In this document: positions 39,101 through 51,100 of the stretch, one piece after another
Layout: every line of letters begins with the position of its first letter
Position numbering within the stretch: position 1 is the first letter of the stretch
Assembly: GCA_014706295.1 (NCBI GenBank)
Contig: JACSVZ010000037.1
Location: 3,968,001 to 4,032,000, forward strand
Origin: Lycocorax pyrrhopterus obiensis
Lineage: Eukaryota > Chordata > Aves > Passeriformes > Paradisaeidae
Length of the DNA: 64,000 nucleotides
Direction of reading: 5' to 3'
The notes under the pieces: generated by a model
Databases searched by the model: none
Seen by the model: only the letters and a program-made list of their open reading frames with translations
Told to the model about the DNA's origin: nothing
Made by a program: the position numbers and the translations under genes

Positions 39101-42100
39101 GCGCAGGGCTCTCCTCCCCATCCAGAAACAGACCTCCCATGGTGCCTGGATTGTTCGGAGTCGGGGGGGTGGGAAGGAGGGGAGGAGAAAGGAACATAAA
39201 TCATTAAAATCCCACACGGACAACAACCAGCCTGCAATCTGAATATTTTTCTCTAGCCACACATTCATCTTTAATGACCTGTCAATTAAAGCACTGGGCA
39301 GGGTCAATTCATAGGCCTCTTCCTCCTGGAGGTCCCCGGCTCGGGAAGGGGGGCAGGGGAAGGAAAAATCCGAGCTAATGCATTTCATGTGTTTAATGTT
39401 CTTCAGCTGCGGGGGAAGCAGGGGGAGGGGAGCGGAGAGGAGCAAAGCCTGGAGGAGTTTCTCCACACACACCACAGAGCGGAAAACTCTGCCTGCGCTG
39501 TGGGCTCCTCTCCCAGCCCCGCTCCCGCCGACGTGCTCGGAATGACAACGGGGAGCGGGAACCGCTGGGGAGCTCCTGCTCCTTCCGAGGGGTCATTTTC
39601 CATCCTGCCCAGCCTGAAGCACCCCCGGGACGGGGCTGGCTGTGCCCTGGCTCCCGGCCGGGCGTGTGACGGGCGACGCTGTCCCTGCCAGCCCTGACGC
39701 TCCAGGGCCGGCGGGGCTGGGATGGAGCCGCTGTCAGCCCCGAAACGCAACAGTGGCTGCGGCCCCAGCCCTGTCACACGGAAGGTGACGGCTCCGAGGG
39801 GCTGGGGGAGCCCCCCCGGCCCTGCAGCAGCGCGGCCTGACAGGACACTTGGAGAAATCCCAACGGGACCCAGGGAGGAGCGGGAGAGGCGCAGGGAATG
39901 AAAATGGAGACAGGAACAGCAGCCAGGTAACTCAGACCTGCTGTGGGAGAAAGGGAGAGCACACAAGAAACCAAATTCCAGAAAACACCACTTTAGGGTG
40001 GGGGAAAACCATTATTAACCCCTGGAACTCACTGCTGTAGGGTGTTTAGACCAGGAGAGCACAAGGACATTTATAGGGATGAGAACATGCAGGATTCTCG
40101 GGCAGGGAAAGAGTTTATGAGGAGTATGAGCTGTTCTGCTCGGGGCGTGGAGAACGGAATTGCCAGGAGAAAAATATTTCTCCCATGGGGTCTGTCTTGA
40201 CAAAATTATCTGTCCTGTGGGCTTGGGGCTTTTCCCTGGTGGATCTGATGGATATAACCCTCGCTCCTGCCCACAGCAGCTGGGACAGCACTTCCCCACT
40301 GAATGGCAAGGGAAAAACAGATAAAACAAAACCATGGTGGGGAGCACAGGCCCAGAGGCCAGGGAGCAGCCAATTCCCTGGGGAATAGCCCAGGTCTGAG
40401 GGAACAGGCAGGGAAAGGAGCAGAGCCACACAGCAGGGCCCCACACGCTCCCTGCAAAGCCTCCAGCACATCCAGGGAGCAGGAAAAGCTCGGGATCTGC
40501 ACAGGAAGTTATCGTGCCAGTGAGATGCCCTAAACCAGCAGAGCCTGCACAGGGAGCAGGCAGAGCCTCTGGAATCATTTCCACACATTTCCCCTCCCAA
40601 TTTCCTGCTCCCTCCCCAGCTTCTCCCTCGCTGTCCCTGCAGCTGCACCCCCTCCTCTTGGGCAGGTGACAGCTCTGGCTGCTCATCCACACCCACAGCT
40701 CCCTGCACAGCCCCAGGCAGCCCAGGAGCAGCTCCCAGCGCCGGGATTGCTCCGGGAGAGGGGCCAGGGGGAGCAGCCCCGGCTCCAGACCTCGGGGCGA
40801 GTCCGTGCCACAGCCAGAGCGAGCACGGGAGCAGCAGCCCCAGAGCCGGCTGCACCCCGCATTTCCGAGCTCCCTGGAGCAGAGGGGCTCCTGCCCTTCC
40901 TCCTGTGCCTCCTTGGGAGGATAAAGCTCCGTCCGCCCCCTCCCCTGCTCTGGCAGCCCGGACAATGAGAACAAATAGGTGCCAAGCGGCTGCAGGGGAC
41001 GCACCTTCGATCCCAATAATGACCTGTCAGCGGCTGCTGGGGCTGCGAGGAGCCACAAAGGGCAGCAGCCATTCCCTGCCAGGCCTGCTCTGTCTGGCTC
41101 CGTGATAAATGATGGGCCGGGAGGCTGGTAATGGATTAGGGAGCGCTTCAGCAGCTGGGGCCCGGCGTGCGGGGACTGAAAGGAATCCATCGTCCCAGGC
41201 CGGGGCGAGGACAGGTGTCCCCAGCACAGCCCTCGCCACCCAGCCACCACCCATTTATAATTCCCCTCCCTCCTCCTGGTACCCAGCCGCTCCAGAAGGA
41301 GAAGCCAGAGGCTGGAGGGGACACGGAGAGCAAAGCTGCTGGCCCTGCCAGCGAGGGAAAGCAGATCGGGCTGCGGCAGGAGCGGCTCTGCAGCACGGGC
41401 ACGGCCCGGTTTGTGCTCCTGGCACCACAGGGGACAGCTCGGGTGCCAGCTGGGGACACAGTGCACCCCCCTGGCAGCCAGCCCACCTCTGGCTTTAATC
41501 AGTTTTGCTCCCCTTCCCCATTGCCCGTGCACCCCTTCCCTCCCCCGGCGAGGGCTGGGGTCAGGAGCAGCACAAGGCTGGCGTTAATTGCTCTCCAGAC
41601 TACAGATCAATAGAAGGATTTTAGCCTCCTGCACACTCCATCCTTCACCTTTTCCAAAGGACGGGGCTGCGGGAAGGCGGTGGGAGGAGGAGGAGGGAGC
41701 GAGGCTGCTGAAACCTTGAGGAGATGAGGTCATCGAGCCACAGCCCCAGAAGGCAGCTCAGGGAATCGACCCGGCCCGGCTGCCTCATCGATAACGCTCC
41801 CCGGCAGGGACAGAGCAGCTCCTGCCTCCAGAGCAGCCTCCCTGTGCTGGCAGAACTGCCTCAAACTTAGGGGCCTTCTCAGCCAGGTGCTTCTCCCCTC
41901 TCCTCTCCTCCCTCCAGCTCTTCCTCTTGGTCACCTGCCTTGGCTGGGTGGGTATTTTATAATTCCAGACTCCAGGAACATCCCATCCCTCCTGAGAGAG
42001 GAGTCCCTGTGCAAAAACAGGGTACAGGAACTGTCTGCCACGGGAGGAGAGGTGGGTTCAGCTCTGCCTGCCTGCCCTCGGGTGGTTTGTGTTCCCCAGA

Positions 42101-45100
42101 CCCACCGAACACATTTTTCACTCGCCCCAGGATGGCTGCAGCCCTTGGATCGATACAACCCTCAATATTTCAGCTCTGAACTCCCAGCTCCCCACTCAAG
42201 CCCTGGTGCCGCATCCTACACGAGTCCCTGTCCTCCCAGGGCTTCCCAGGTGGGAGGATCCGAGCCCAGCGGGGCCCAAACCCGCGGGCAGGCAGGGAGA
42301 GCAGCCCCAGCCCTGTGTGAAACCAGCCAGAAGCCCAAGAGCCCTCAGGAAAAGTCCTCCAGCCCTGGCACAGGCTGCACACACCAGGAGAGACGGGCAG
42401 GGAAACCCAGCCCCGAGCTGTGCCGGGGCCTCGGGATGTGCTGGTGATATAAATCCAAAGTGATAATAATAAATGGGCTATTACAGCAACTCACACACGG
42501 CCGGGGGAGGAGGGAGGGAGGGGAGCCAGCCCCAGCCCAGGCCTCCCTGCAGAGCTTCTCAGGAGCCACGAGCACCACGGAGCTGAGCCTGTCCCTCTTT
42601 AATGGCAGGGAGGAAAAGGCTCCTGCAAGGAAGCCTCGGCAGCCCAAGGCAGCAGGAATATTTATCATCCTGGCCACCTGCCTGTCACTGAAAAATCACT
42701 TCCTCCTTCCTGGCTGGGAGGCAGCTCTAATGAGCGATGGGCAGCCGTGCTCACAGGCAGCTCCTCGTGTGGAGAACAGGCACAGCCACAGCACGGCACA
42801 GCCACAGCACAGCACAGCCCTCCTTCTGCCTGCCCGTGTGCCAGGGGGTCCTGCCTCCTGCTAATTGCTCTGCCAGGTAATTAGCTGGGGCAGATCTGGG
42901 CTCTTGGCTGGGCTGGTGGGGCCAGCCACAGGCCAGGCAGAGAGCCCAGTTGCCCCTGCCCTGGAAGAGGGGCACATGGGAACCAGGTTGGAAAAGCCCT
43001 CCAAGATCATCGAGTCCAACCTTTGCCCAATGCCCAGAGCACTGCGTGCCATGTCCATCCTTCCTTGGACACCTCCAGGGGTGGTGACACCACCACCTCC
43101 CGGGTCAATGCCTGACCACCCTTTCCATGCAGAAATTCTTCCTTTTGAAACAAGGAAGAGAAGCTGACAAAGCAACCACAACCACACTGTGGAACGGGCA
43201 GGGGGGAAAGCCCCACCTCCAGCACCGCCAAACACATCCCTGCTCCGCCCCACCACCCACAGCAGCCCCCAGCCTCACCTGCATGGAAGTAGGGGCTCAT
43301 GGTGTAGGGGAATCCGAAGGGCAGCGGCTGGGGCGCCGGGAGGGAGGCTGGAGGGAGGTATTTCACCTCGGCCTTGTTGATGCTGGGCCCGAGCAGGTGG
43401 CTGGGGGACTCCGCGCTCGAGGAGCTGCAGGGGACGCTGGGGGCCGCGGCCGCCTCGCTCAGCTCCTTGGCCCCCTCGCACGCCTTGCCCGTGCCGTCCT
43501 TGCACTCCTTGAGCTCCGCTCCCGAGCCGCCCTCGGCCTTCAGCCCCTCGGCCTTGTCCTCGCCGACCTCGGCGTCGCTCTCCGAGTCCTTCATCTCCTC
43601 GTCGTTACAGTCCTGGGCCCCGTCCCTCGAGCGCGGCTCCGCCGGCTCCCGCGCCTCGCCGGGGCCCTGCGGCTCCGCGCGGGGCTGCGAGGACTTGCGG
43701 CCGCCCCCGGCCCGCCGGGGCTGCTCCTTGGGCGGGGTGGCGGCGCCGGGGCCACCGGGGGTGAGGGACAGCAGCGGGGCGTTGTTGTGCCGCAGCACCA
43801 GCATGGCGTTGCGCCGGGACAGCTCGTCCCGCAGCGCGTGGCCCTCGGGGACGTCGTGCACGCTGCGCAGCGCGGGGTGGTCCGGGGGCAGCCCCGGGTG
43901 CAGGCTCAGGGGGTCTCCGGCCAGCAGCCTCTGCCGGTGCAGGTTCTCCAGCTCCTTCTGGCGGATGAGCTCGGCCGACATCTCCAGCCTGCATCGGGAG
44001 ACGGAATTTGGGTGGGGGGTCTGGAGGAACGTGCTCCCCCCAGCCTTGCAGGAGCGAGGTGTCAGCTCCACAGCCCTTCCACAGGTCTCCCTCGGACACT
44101 GCTGTGCCATCTGTGCCCATTTCACCCAACACAACCCCCCGCATGCTGCCACCAGGACGAACCCAGCCCTTTTCACTCTTACCTGGCCAGGTTTTGCTTC
44201 CGTAGCATCTCCTGCTGCCGTGCGAACATCTCCGCCTGTGCCGGCTGGAGGAACCCGTAGCCTGGGGCAGGGAGAACAGCACTGGGGGTTATTCATCTCA
44301 GCACTGACCCTCGGCTGCCTCAGGGCCAGCTCCCCAGAGGGGCAACTGAGGGAAAAAGGGCACCTGAGCGCTGCCTTTCTGTTCCAGAGCCCAGCTACCC
44401 TCACTGCCACAGCAGCGTGGCCGCAATGCAGGGCCAGGGAGGCGGGTGGGGATTAACGGGCAGAGCAGCCAAGGAGCTCCTTTTGCTGCAGAAGCGGGGT
44501 GAAGTTGGCACAGCAGTCATGGGGAGACACAGAAAACGTGTCTGGGCTGCTTGGCTGAAGGACAGATTGTCACAGGCTGCACCTCTGCCCTGCCCTGGCT
44601 GCCCACAAGCGTCAGCCGAGCACTCACCTGGCGTCTGGCACAGCGCCGACGGCACCCCGAGGAAGGGAGGTCTCAGGTGGGGCCCCAGGGCGATGTGGGG
44701 AGCGTTCTGGGGTGACAGCAGAGGCGGTGGGTGGGATATCTCCCTGCAGCAATCAGAAAATAAAGCCATGTTGAAAACCTGGAGGCTGCAAAGGGCCCTG
44801 GCTCAGGAACAACATCTTGGCTGCAGATGAGCTGCATCCTGACCCAGAGGCTGCTCTCTGCCTGCTCACCCACATGCAGAGCTTCTAAAATGGAGAGAAA
44901 AAACCAAAAGCAGCAGAACCGAAGGGGAAGAAAGCAGCCAGGACTCCACAGGTCCCACACATTTCCCACCTCTGCTTCTGTGGCCTTTCAGCCAGGCTGT
45001 CCAAAGGGATTTCCCCTGCCCATGGCAGGTTAAAGGGGGTGGCCGAAGATGCTGCACCTGCCCCTCCCCTTACCACATTTGGGTTTCTACCTCAACTACC

Positions 45101-48100
45101 TCACAGCTGAGAAGGAATTCTGTGCTTGGGGAGCTGGAGAGTGGTTTGGGAAGATCTGAAGGCATCACTGGCTTGCCTTGCAAAAAATGCCTGTCCTAGC
45201 TGGGTTAAGGGATGATCTTTAATTCTGGAGAGAAAAGCTGGAAGTGAGGCAGAGGAAGACACAGGCAGGAGCGGGATGTGAGCAGGGCAGAATGGGTAGA
45301 GCAGATGCCAGGGGATCGGAAAGCTGGGAGAGGCAGGATTGGGTGGTGGGAAGGGGACAATGCCTGGAAAAGAGGCAGGGAGCACTTGCTGGCAGCAGGA
45401 GGGAAGGCAAAAAAAAAAAAAAGGCAGGAAGGGAATAAGAGCCAAGGTCTCTTCCATTAGTCAAATCTGCCCTGGGAGCCTGCAAGCAAATCTGCTTTCC
45501 GGCTGCACGTCTCTTAATTCCTTTTGATGGCCACTTACAACATTATTACCTTCAGCAGGGCATCCAGAGGCAGAGCCAAGTGCGGGGCCGTTTGTTTTCA
45601 TTTTCCAGTATCTCCCTGGAAAATCTGCTGCGGGAGAGACTGGAGGGCAAGGGAGAGGGAGCCAGAAGGTGCCTGGGACTTTGCAACAAACCCACCCCGT
45701 GCACAACCACCGCGGTGGGGGGATAACGGGGGCATCCCCGCCATCCATGCCCCCATCCCACACAGCTCATGGAAAGCCAGACAAGGACTCTCTGGGGATG
45801 AGCTGGGCAAGGACAGACCTTCCCAGCGCAGCTTTGTCCCCATTCCGCACACCAGCCACTACAAACCACCGACCCGGCTGAGCTTCCCCTCCGAAATTCC
45901 TCCTTTCCCCTACCCCGTGCCCATCCGCCCATCCCCCGCGGCCGTCTCCCGGCTCTCCTTTCCCTCCTCCCCGGCTGCCCTGGCTCTCCTCTAAACTAAT
46001 TGCGGAGCCGGCGGTGTCTGGAGGCGCGGCGCGGATCGATCGGCGCTGTTGAAATGTTAATGCCGCCCGTGCGCCGCGCCGCGCTCCGCTGGCAGCTCCA
46101 ATTAATCTCAGGTAACGCCGCGCGCGACCTTCGCCTCCGAGCCGGGGCAGCAGCCAAGCGATGCTTATGTAATTACACCGTGAAGTGTGTAATCACCTGC
46201 CCTAATCCCCGAGGCCTCACAATTAGCCGAGGCCGCGGTCGCCGGGCTGCCAAGTGCTGCTGCCACCCGGGCCGGCCCGCGGATGAATAACGCACAATTA
46301 AAGCGGCGTGACGGGGGCTCCGAGGTGTCCGCTCGATCGTAATTAGCTGTAATCATGGGGAGACGAGCCTGGCAGACGTGCTGGTCGTTTTATAAGAAGC
46401 AATTTAGGAAATCAAGTCGCTGTTAACCATCGCGTGGCCGTGCCCTCCCCGCCTTGGGAATGCGCGGGGAAGGGGATCCTCAGGAGCTCCAGGTTGCCCG
46501 TGGAGAGCTCAAAAACAAAGGAGCTCCTTGATTTATGCCAGTCTGTGCCCAGGAAGGAGAGTGCTGGATGGGGATCGGGGCTGGGCGCTGGAAAATGAAA
46601 GGTTCTCCCTTCGGTGGCAGCCCAGTGCTCATCAGAGGTTGTTTTTATGCTTTCATGTTGTGCTACGGGGCATGACTTTGATCCCTAAGGAATGCACATC
46701 TGCTCCAGACTCTGCAGTTCATTCCCGCAGAGCTTCCCTGCCTTCCTGGGCCTGCTCTGGGCTGGCCAGTGAGCGGTGCCTGGCTGGGGAATGGGATGTA
46801 GCAAAGGGACAAAGCCATCGCTCCTGGACCCGATCCCACGAGCACGGCAGCCTGGACAGAAGCTGCAGGTGGCTGAAGAGGGGCTGGATGGGCCGCACCA
46901 GTCCCACACACTCCACCCCAGGCTGGGGACGAGCCCAAAGGTTCGGGAAATCCAGGGGCACATACTGACACACGCTGTGACCGTGCCTGCCTGGCACGGC
47001 GGGACACAGAGACCCCTCAGCAGCCCGGGAGCTCCCCCAAACACCCACACGAGGCTGCTGGTGGGGCCAGGCCAGCAGGAGCAGCCCAAGGTCCCTCACC
47101 TGGCACGGCCTCACCCTGGGGTCAGAGCAGGGAGGCTGCAGATGGCCAAAACAGCCCAAAAAGGCTGCAAATAGCCAAACCCAGGGGTCACTGCACCTCT
47201 CCTGCTCAGCACCAGAGACCTTAGAAAGCAAGCAGGTTTGCTCATAAATATTTAGGGCAGAGGGGATTTTCCTGCCTGCAGGGAGCCTGATGCTGCCCAG
47301 CTCCTGCTCCAGAGCCCTGGGGAGCCCCTCAGCTGCGTGGCCACGAGGGACAGATCCTCTGTGCCACCCCACAGACCCAACCTCTGGGGCATGGAACCTG
47401 TTGGAGCCTGCCCTGCTCCCTGCCAGCCCATCTGCCCCATCCTTGGCACGGGGAGCTGGCACAGGAGGGAGGCAGCAGCACCAGGTCGTGCCCTGGCACA
47501 GGGCTGGGCAGCCCTCCCAGCCAGCCAACTGCTTCCCAGCCAGCTTGGAAAGAACTGGCAACCCCTGAGTAAAAACCCCCCGAGACCTTAACAAAGGCTG
47601 CTGTGTTTTTAACAGATGTGCACCAAACACCGACCCCTGCACCCTCTCCCAGCCTTGAATCCCCCATTAAATTCCTTCCTCCTCTTCCTCCACGGCTCAG
47701 AGTCAGAATTACAGTCCCCTACTCTGAGGAGGTGAATTTAGCCCCCGGCAATTACATCTGATAAGCCTTGTCCTTACCTTGCAGAGAGCAATTCTGTGTT
47801 GCTGCACATTCCTCCCCCAGCCCCCTTTTCCTTTTCCCCCCCTAAAATGCCAGCTGGAGGCTTGTGAGCAGGGTATTAGGGGATTTGCACTGCACGCTGC
47901 TAAATTTGATATGTCCTTTAACAGGAGACAAATGGTTCACAAGGCTTAAAAAGTATCGACTTTTCTTTAACAATAAGCACTAATGGCCTTCAAATAATCA
48001 ATATTTAAAGTCATTATGGGGTTACACATTATACTGTTAAAACCAAGCCTTTCACTTTAACCCCATCGTATCCTCCCAAGCCCCGAGCAGAGCTCCCCCC

Positions 48101-51100
48101 AGCTCCATCTGAGCTCCCAGGGAAGGCTCGGAGCACAGGCTGTGACTGGAGATGTGAGAGGGTCAGGAAATGCAGATTGAAACCGGCAAGGCATGGAAAT
48201 AAATTTAGAACGGATGGAAGAAGAGGGAGGGGGGGGGAAAGAATGCATGAAAGCTCTGCTTTCTTCTGCTCTGCATTTGATAGGAAGAGACACTTTAAAC
48301 CCGAGGTAACAGGCAGGAGGCACGGAGCTCCTCGCTGCTCTGCCATCCCCAGACACTGCCAGGAAGGGAGAATAAATAAAATCAAAGGCCTTGCTAAAAA
48401 TGGTGTTTGGGATTTCCAGGCAGGAAAAGAACATGTGCTGGCACTGCCCTCCCAGGGTAGCAGCGAGGCCCGGCCACAGAGAGGGGCTGGTTTGTGCTGC
48501 CCCTCAAAATCCAAAGTGGTGCTGAAACCAGACTGGTTAAATCAGGTCAAGCTCTCTGGCCTTTGCTCTGCAGAACATTCAGCCAGCTGGGATCTGGGGA
48601 GGGATCCTGCCAGGGCAAAAATCAGAGCATTCAGAGAGGAGAGGGGGACGCAGGGCTGGGTAAGAGCAGGAGAGAGATGGTGCCCAGAGAGGGCAGGAGA
48701 TGTGCCCGAGGAGCCAGCAGGGAAAAGGAAAACCTCCCCAAAGCAGGGGGAGGAATTAGGTGGTGGAAGAACAAACCGTAGCAACAGCAGATGGGAAAAA
48801 GGGAATCCAAAAATCCTGGCTGGGTATTTTGGGCACATCTCTGCTCAGAGAAAGCCTCTGGCTGGTGCACGGTGTCTGTCAGCTCCTGCAGGGGAGGCGG
48901 TGGGGGCCTCTCGCAGACTCGGTGGCTCCCACCCCCAGCTCGCTCCTGCCAAGGGGCTGGGCTTCCCAGGACCCCGGGATGGGGGTGCTGATGGCAGCTC
49001 AGGCTGGCAGCGTTCTGTGTTCCTTGGCATTCCTGCTGCCTTCCCCAGATCCTGGGACATGAACTGTGCCCCCCCTGCCTGTGCAGGCAGCACAGAGCCC
49101 CTGAGTGCTTGTACCAACACCTGCCTCAGCCCCTGCCCTGTCTGTGGCCATGCCCTGCCTTCTCCCCCGAGAGAGGGGCGGGTCCCCCCAGACCCTGTCA
49201 CACACTGCAGGCACGAGAACGAGCTCCCAACAACTCCCAGCACGGAACTGAAGCATCACATCCAGCCAGGAAGCTTCACCCCACTGACCACAGAGTCCAG
49301 CAGCTCACCCAGCCCTGCCCCAGCTCCTCTCCAACCCCTTCCGTGTGCAGGGCATGGAAGATCTTCCCTCAAGAGGAAATTTTCCCCAGGCTCCACACAG
49401 AGAGAAGCAGGGATGAGCACCTTGGGGAGGAACACGCCAGGCTGAAGGACCCAGCAGAACCAAGCACATTGCCAACAAATCTTGGAGACAGCACCCAAGG
49501 AGCAGGATCCAAGCAGCTCTGCGGGGTACAGCCACCTGCCAGCTCTGCAGGAGAGGCAGCAGTTTGGAGATGGGAAGAGCTCCAGGCTGGAGTAGTTACA
49601 GTGGCACCTTGCAGTTGTACCCTTTCCTCATCCAAGTCTTTTTATAACACTGAACTCAACCATCTTCCCAAACAAACCACCAGGCCCTGGCACTGCAGCA
49701 TCCAAGCTGAATCCATCTCGGAAGGATCTAGGGAACCAAAACCAGGAAAGCAAATGAATTCTCCAGCCTGTGGCTTGAGTCTGCTTTTGGCAAAATGTCT
49801 CAGTGTCACTGACTCCTTCCAAGAGATGGAGAAGGGAGCAAAGAGGCCAAGGGACCACTACGCCACTACCAGGCCCTTGGTCCAAGAAAATCCATATCCA
49901 CATGTTTGTGTGTCTCATCCCCACAAAGCCAAACCTCCCAGCCTGTTTCTGGCCAGCAAAGACGTAATAATTAATTAATGACGAATGTCTGAGCACACCC
50001 ACCTTCCCAAGTGCCCCCTAGCTCAGCCCATTCACACCTGGGCACTGGAAAACTGCGGGCACAGTTCCCATTGCCAGGCACGTTCTCTGCATCGCTGCCT
50101 TGGCAGAAACACCAGCACTGCCCTGACCAATGAAGCTGGGTCACCAGTGGGGGTTTTCCCCTCTTGCTTTGCCAGCTGAAAGGCTGAAGTCACCGATTAT
50201 TCCTGCCCCCAAAGCTCAAGAGTCCCATCCAGCCTGGCCTTGGACACTTCCAGGGACGGGACAGCCACAGACTCACAGTGTCAAGCCATGACTGTGGGGC
50301 ACAGTTCCCATCTCCCAGCAGGATTCCCCGGCTCTGCTAACAAGGATTATCACCCCTGAGAGCCTGGCCAACTGAATCAAGATGAGAAGCAGGGGTTTGG
50401 TCCAAGAGCCATCTCCTGGCCTTCAGTCCCCTGACCCAGCCAGCAACTTCCCTCCGCTCTTCCCAAACCATGGAATGCTTCCTGGCATGGCCCAGCTCCA
50501 TCCCCCCAGCACCTGCCTGCCAGTGGCAAACACCTCTGGGCTTGATCCGGATCTCCCCACTCTCAGTCTGCCCCTCCTGCGAGCAGCACTCCCCGTGAGC
50601 AGCCTCCACCCTTCCGTGGATGCTTTTCCAGGCAGCCCTGGGGCCGGCCTGGCTCCTCTCCAGCCCACACAGCGCTGGGGAAGCGTTCCTGAGAGCGGCT
50701 GCACGGAGGCTCCTCCGTCCCTGCATTCCTCCCAGGTCTGCTGCGATCCGCACGGGGCGGGCGGATTTATGGGGCGGGTTAGCCAAAGTACGCGCTGTGG
50801 GAGAGAGGTTCCAGGGCTGCCCAGCCCCTCCACAGTGCAAAGGTGGGAGAGAAGGAAAACCAGACGGGATCTCCAGGGCTCTAAATGGGGGGAAAGGCTC
50901 TGGACTCAACCCATCCATACACACCCCACAGAGCTGACAATGCAGCCTGCTCCGCCCCCATCCCGACACAAAAGCCAAAAAAAGTGTAAATAGCAGAGCC
51001 TTTCACTGCTCATCCCATGATACCCAAAGCTTTTGCATCCCCACGGCCCTCTCCTGTCCCCGCTATCCCTGTCAGGAATGCACGCAGCTTTAATTTAATT

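Larger units (their letters stand above)
36180..43278. other. SAMD11 introns around the SAM-domain exons
   Basis: Minus-strand introns 36180-37425, 37537-39020 and 39146-43278. Contents: CR1 fragments at both ends, a 45-bp triplication, and otherwise unremarkable GC-rich DNA. Confidence 0.55.

Noticed and set aside
40015..41532. 505-codon minus-strand open frame in the SAMD11 intron
   Set aside because: Low-complexity composition from GC-rich DNA, no recognisable domain, and it bridges no SAMD11 exon.
43127..44456. 377- and 360-codon plus-strand frames at 43127-44456
   Set aside because: Shadows of the SAMD11 central exon on the opposite strand.
48177..49445. 422-codon plus-strand open frame in the SAMD11 intron
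   Set aside because: Antisense to SAMD11, no recognisable domain; consistent with chance openness in GC-rich sequence.
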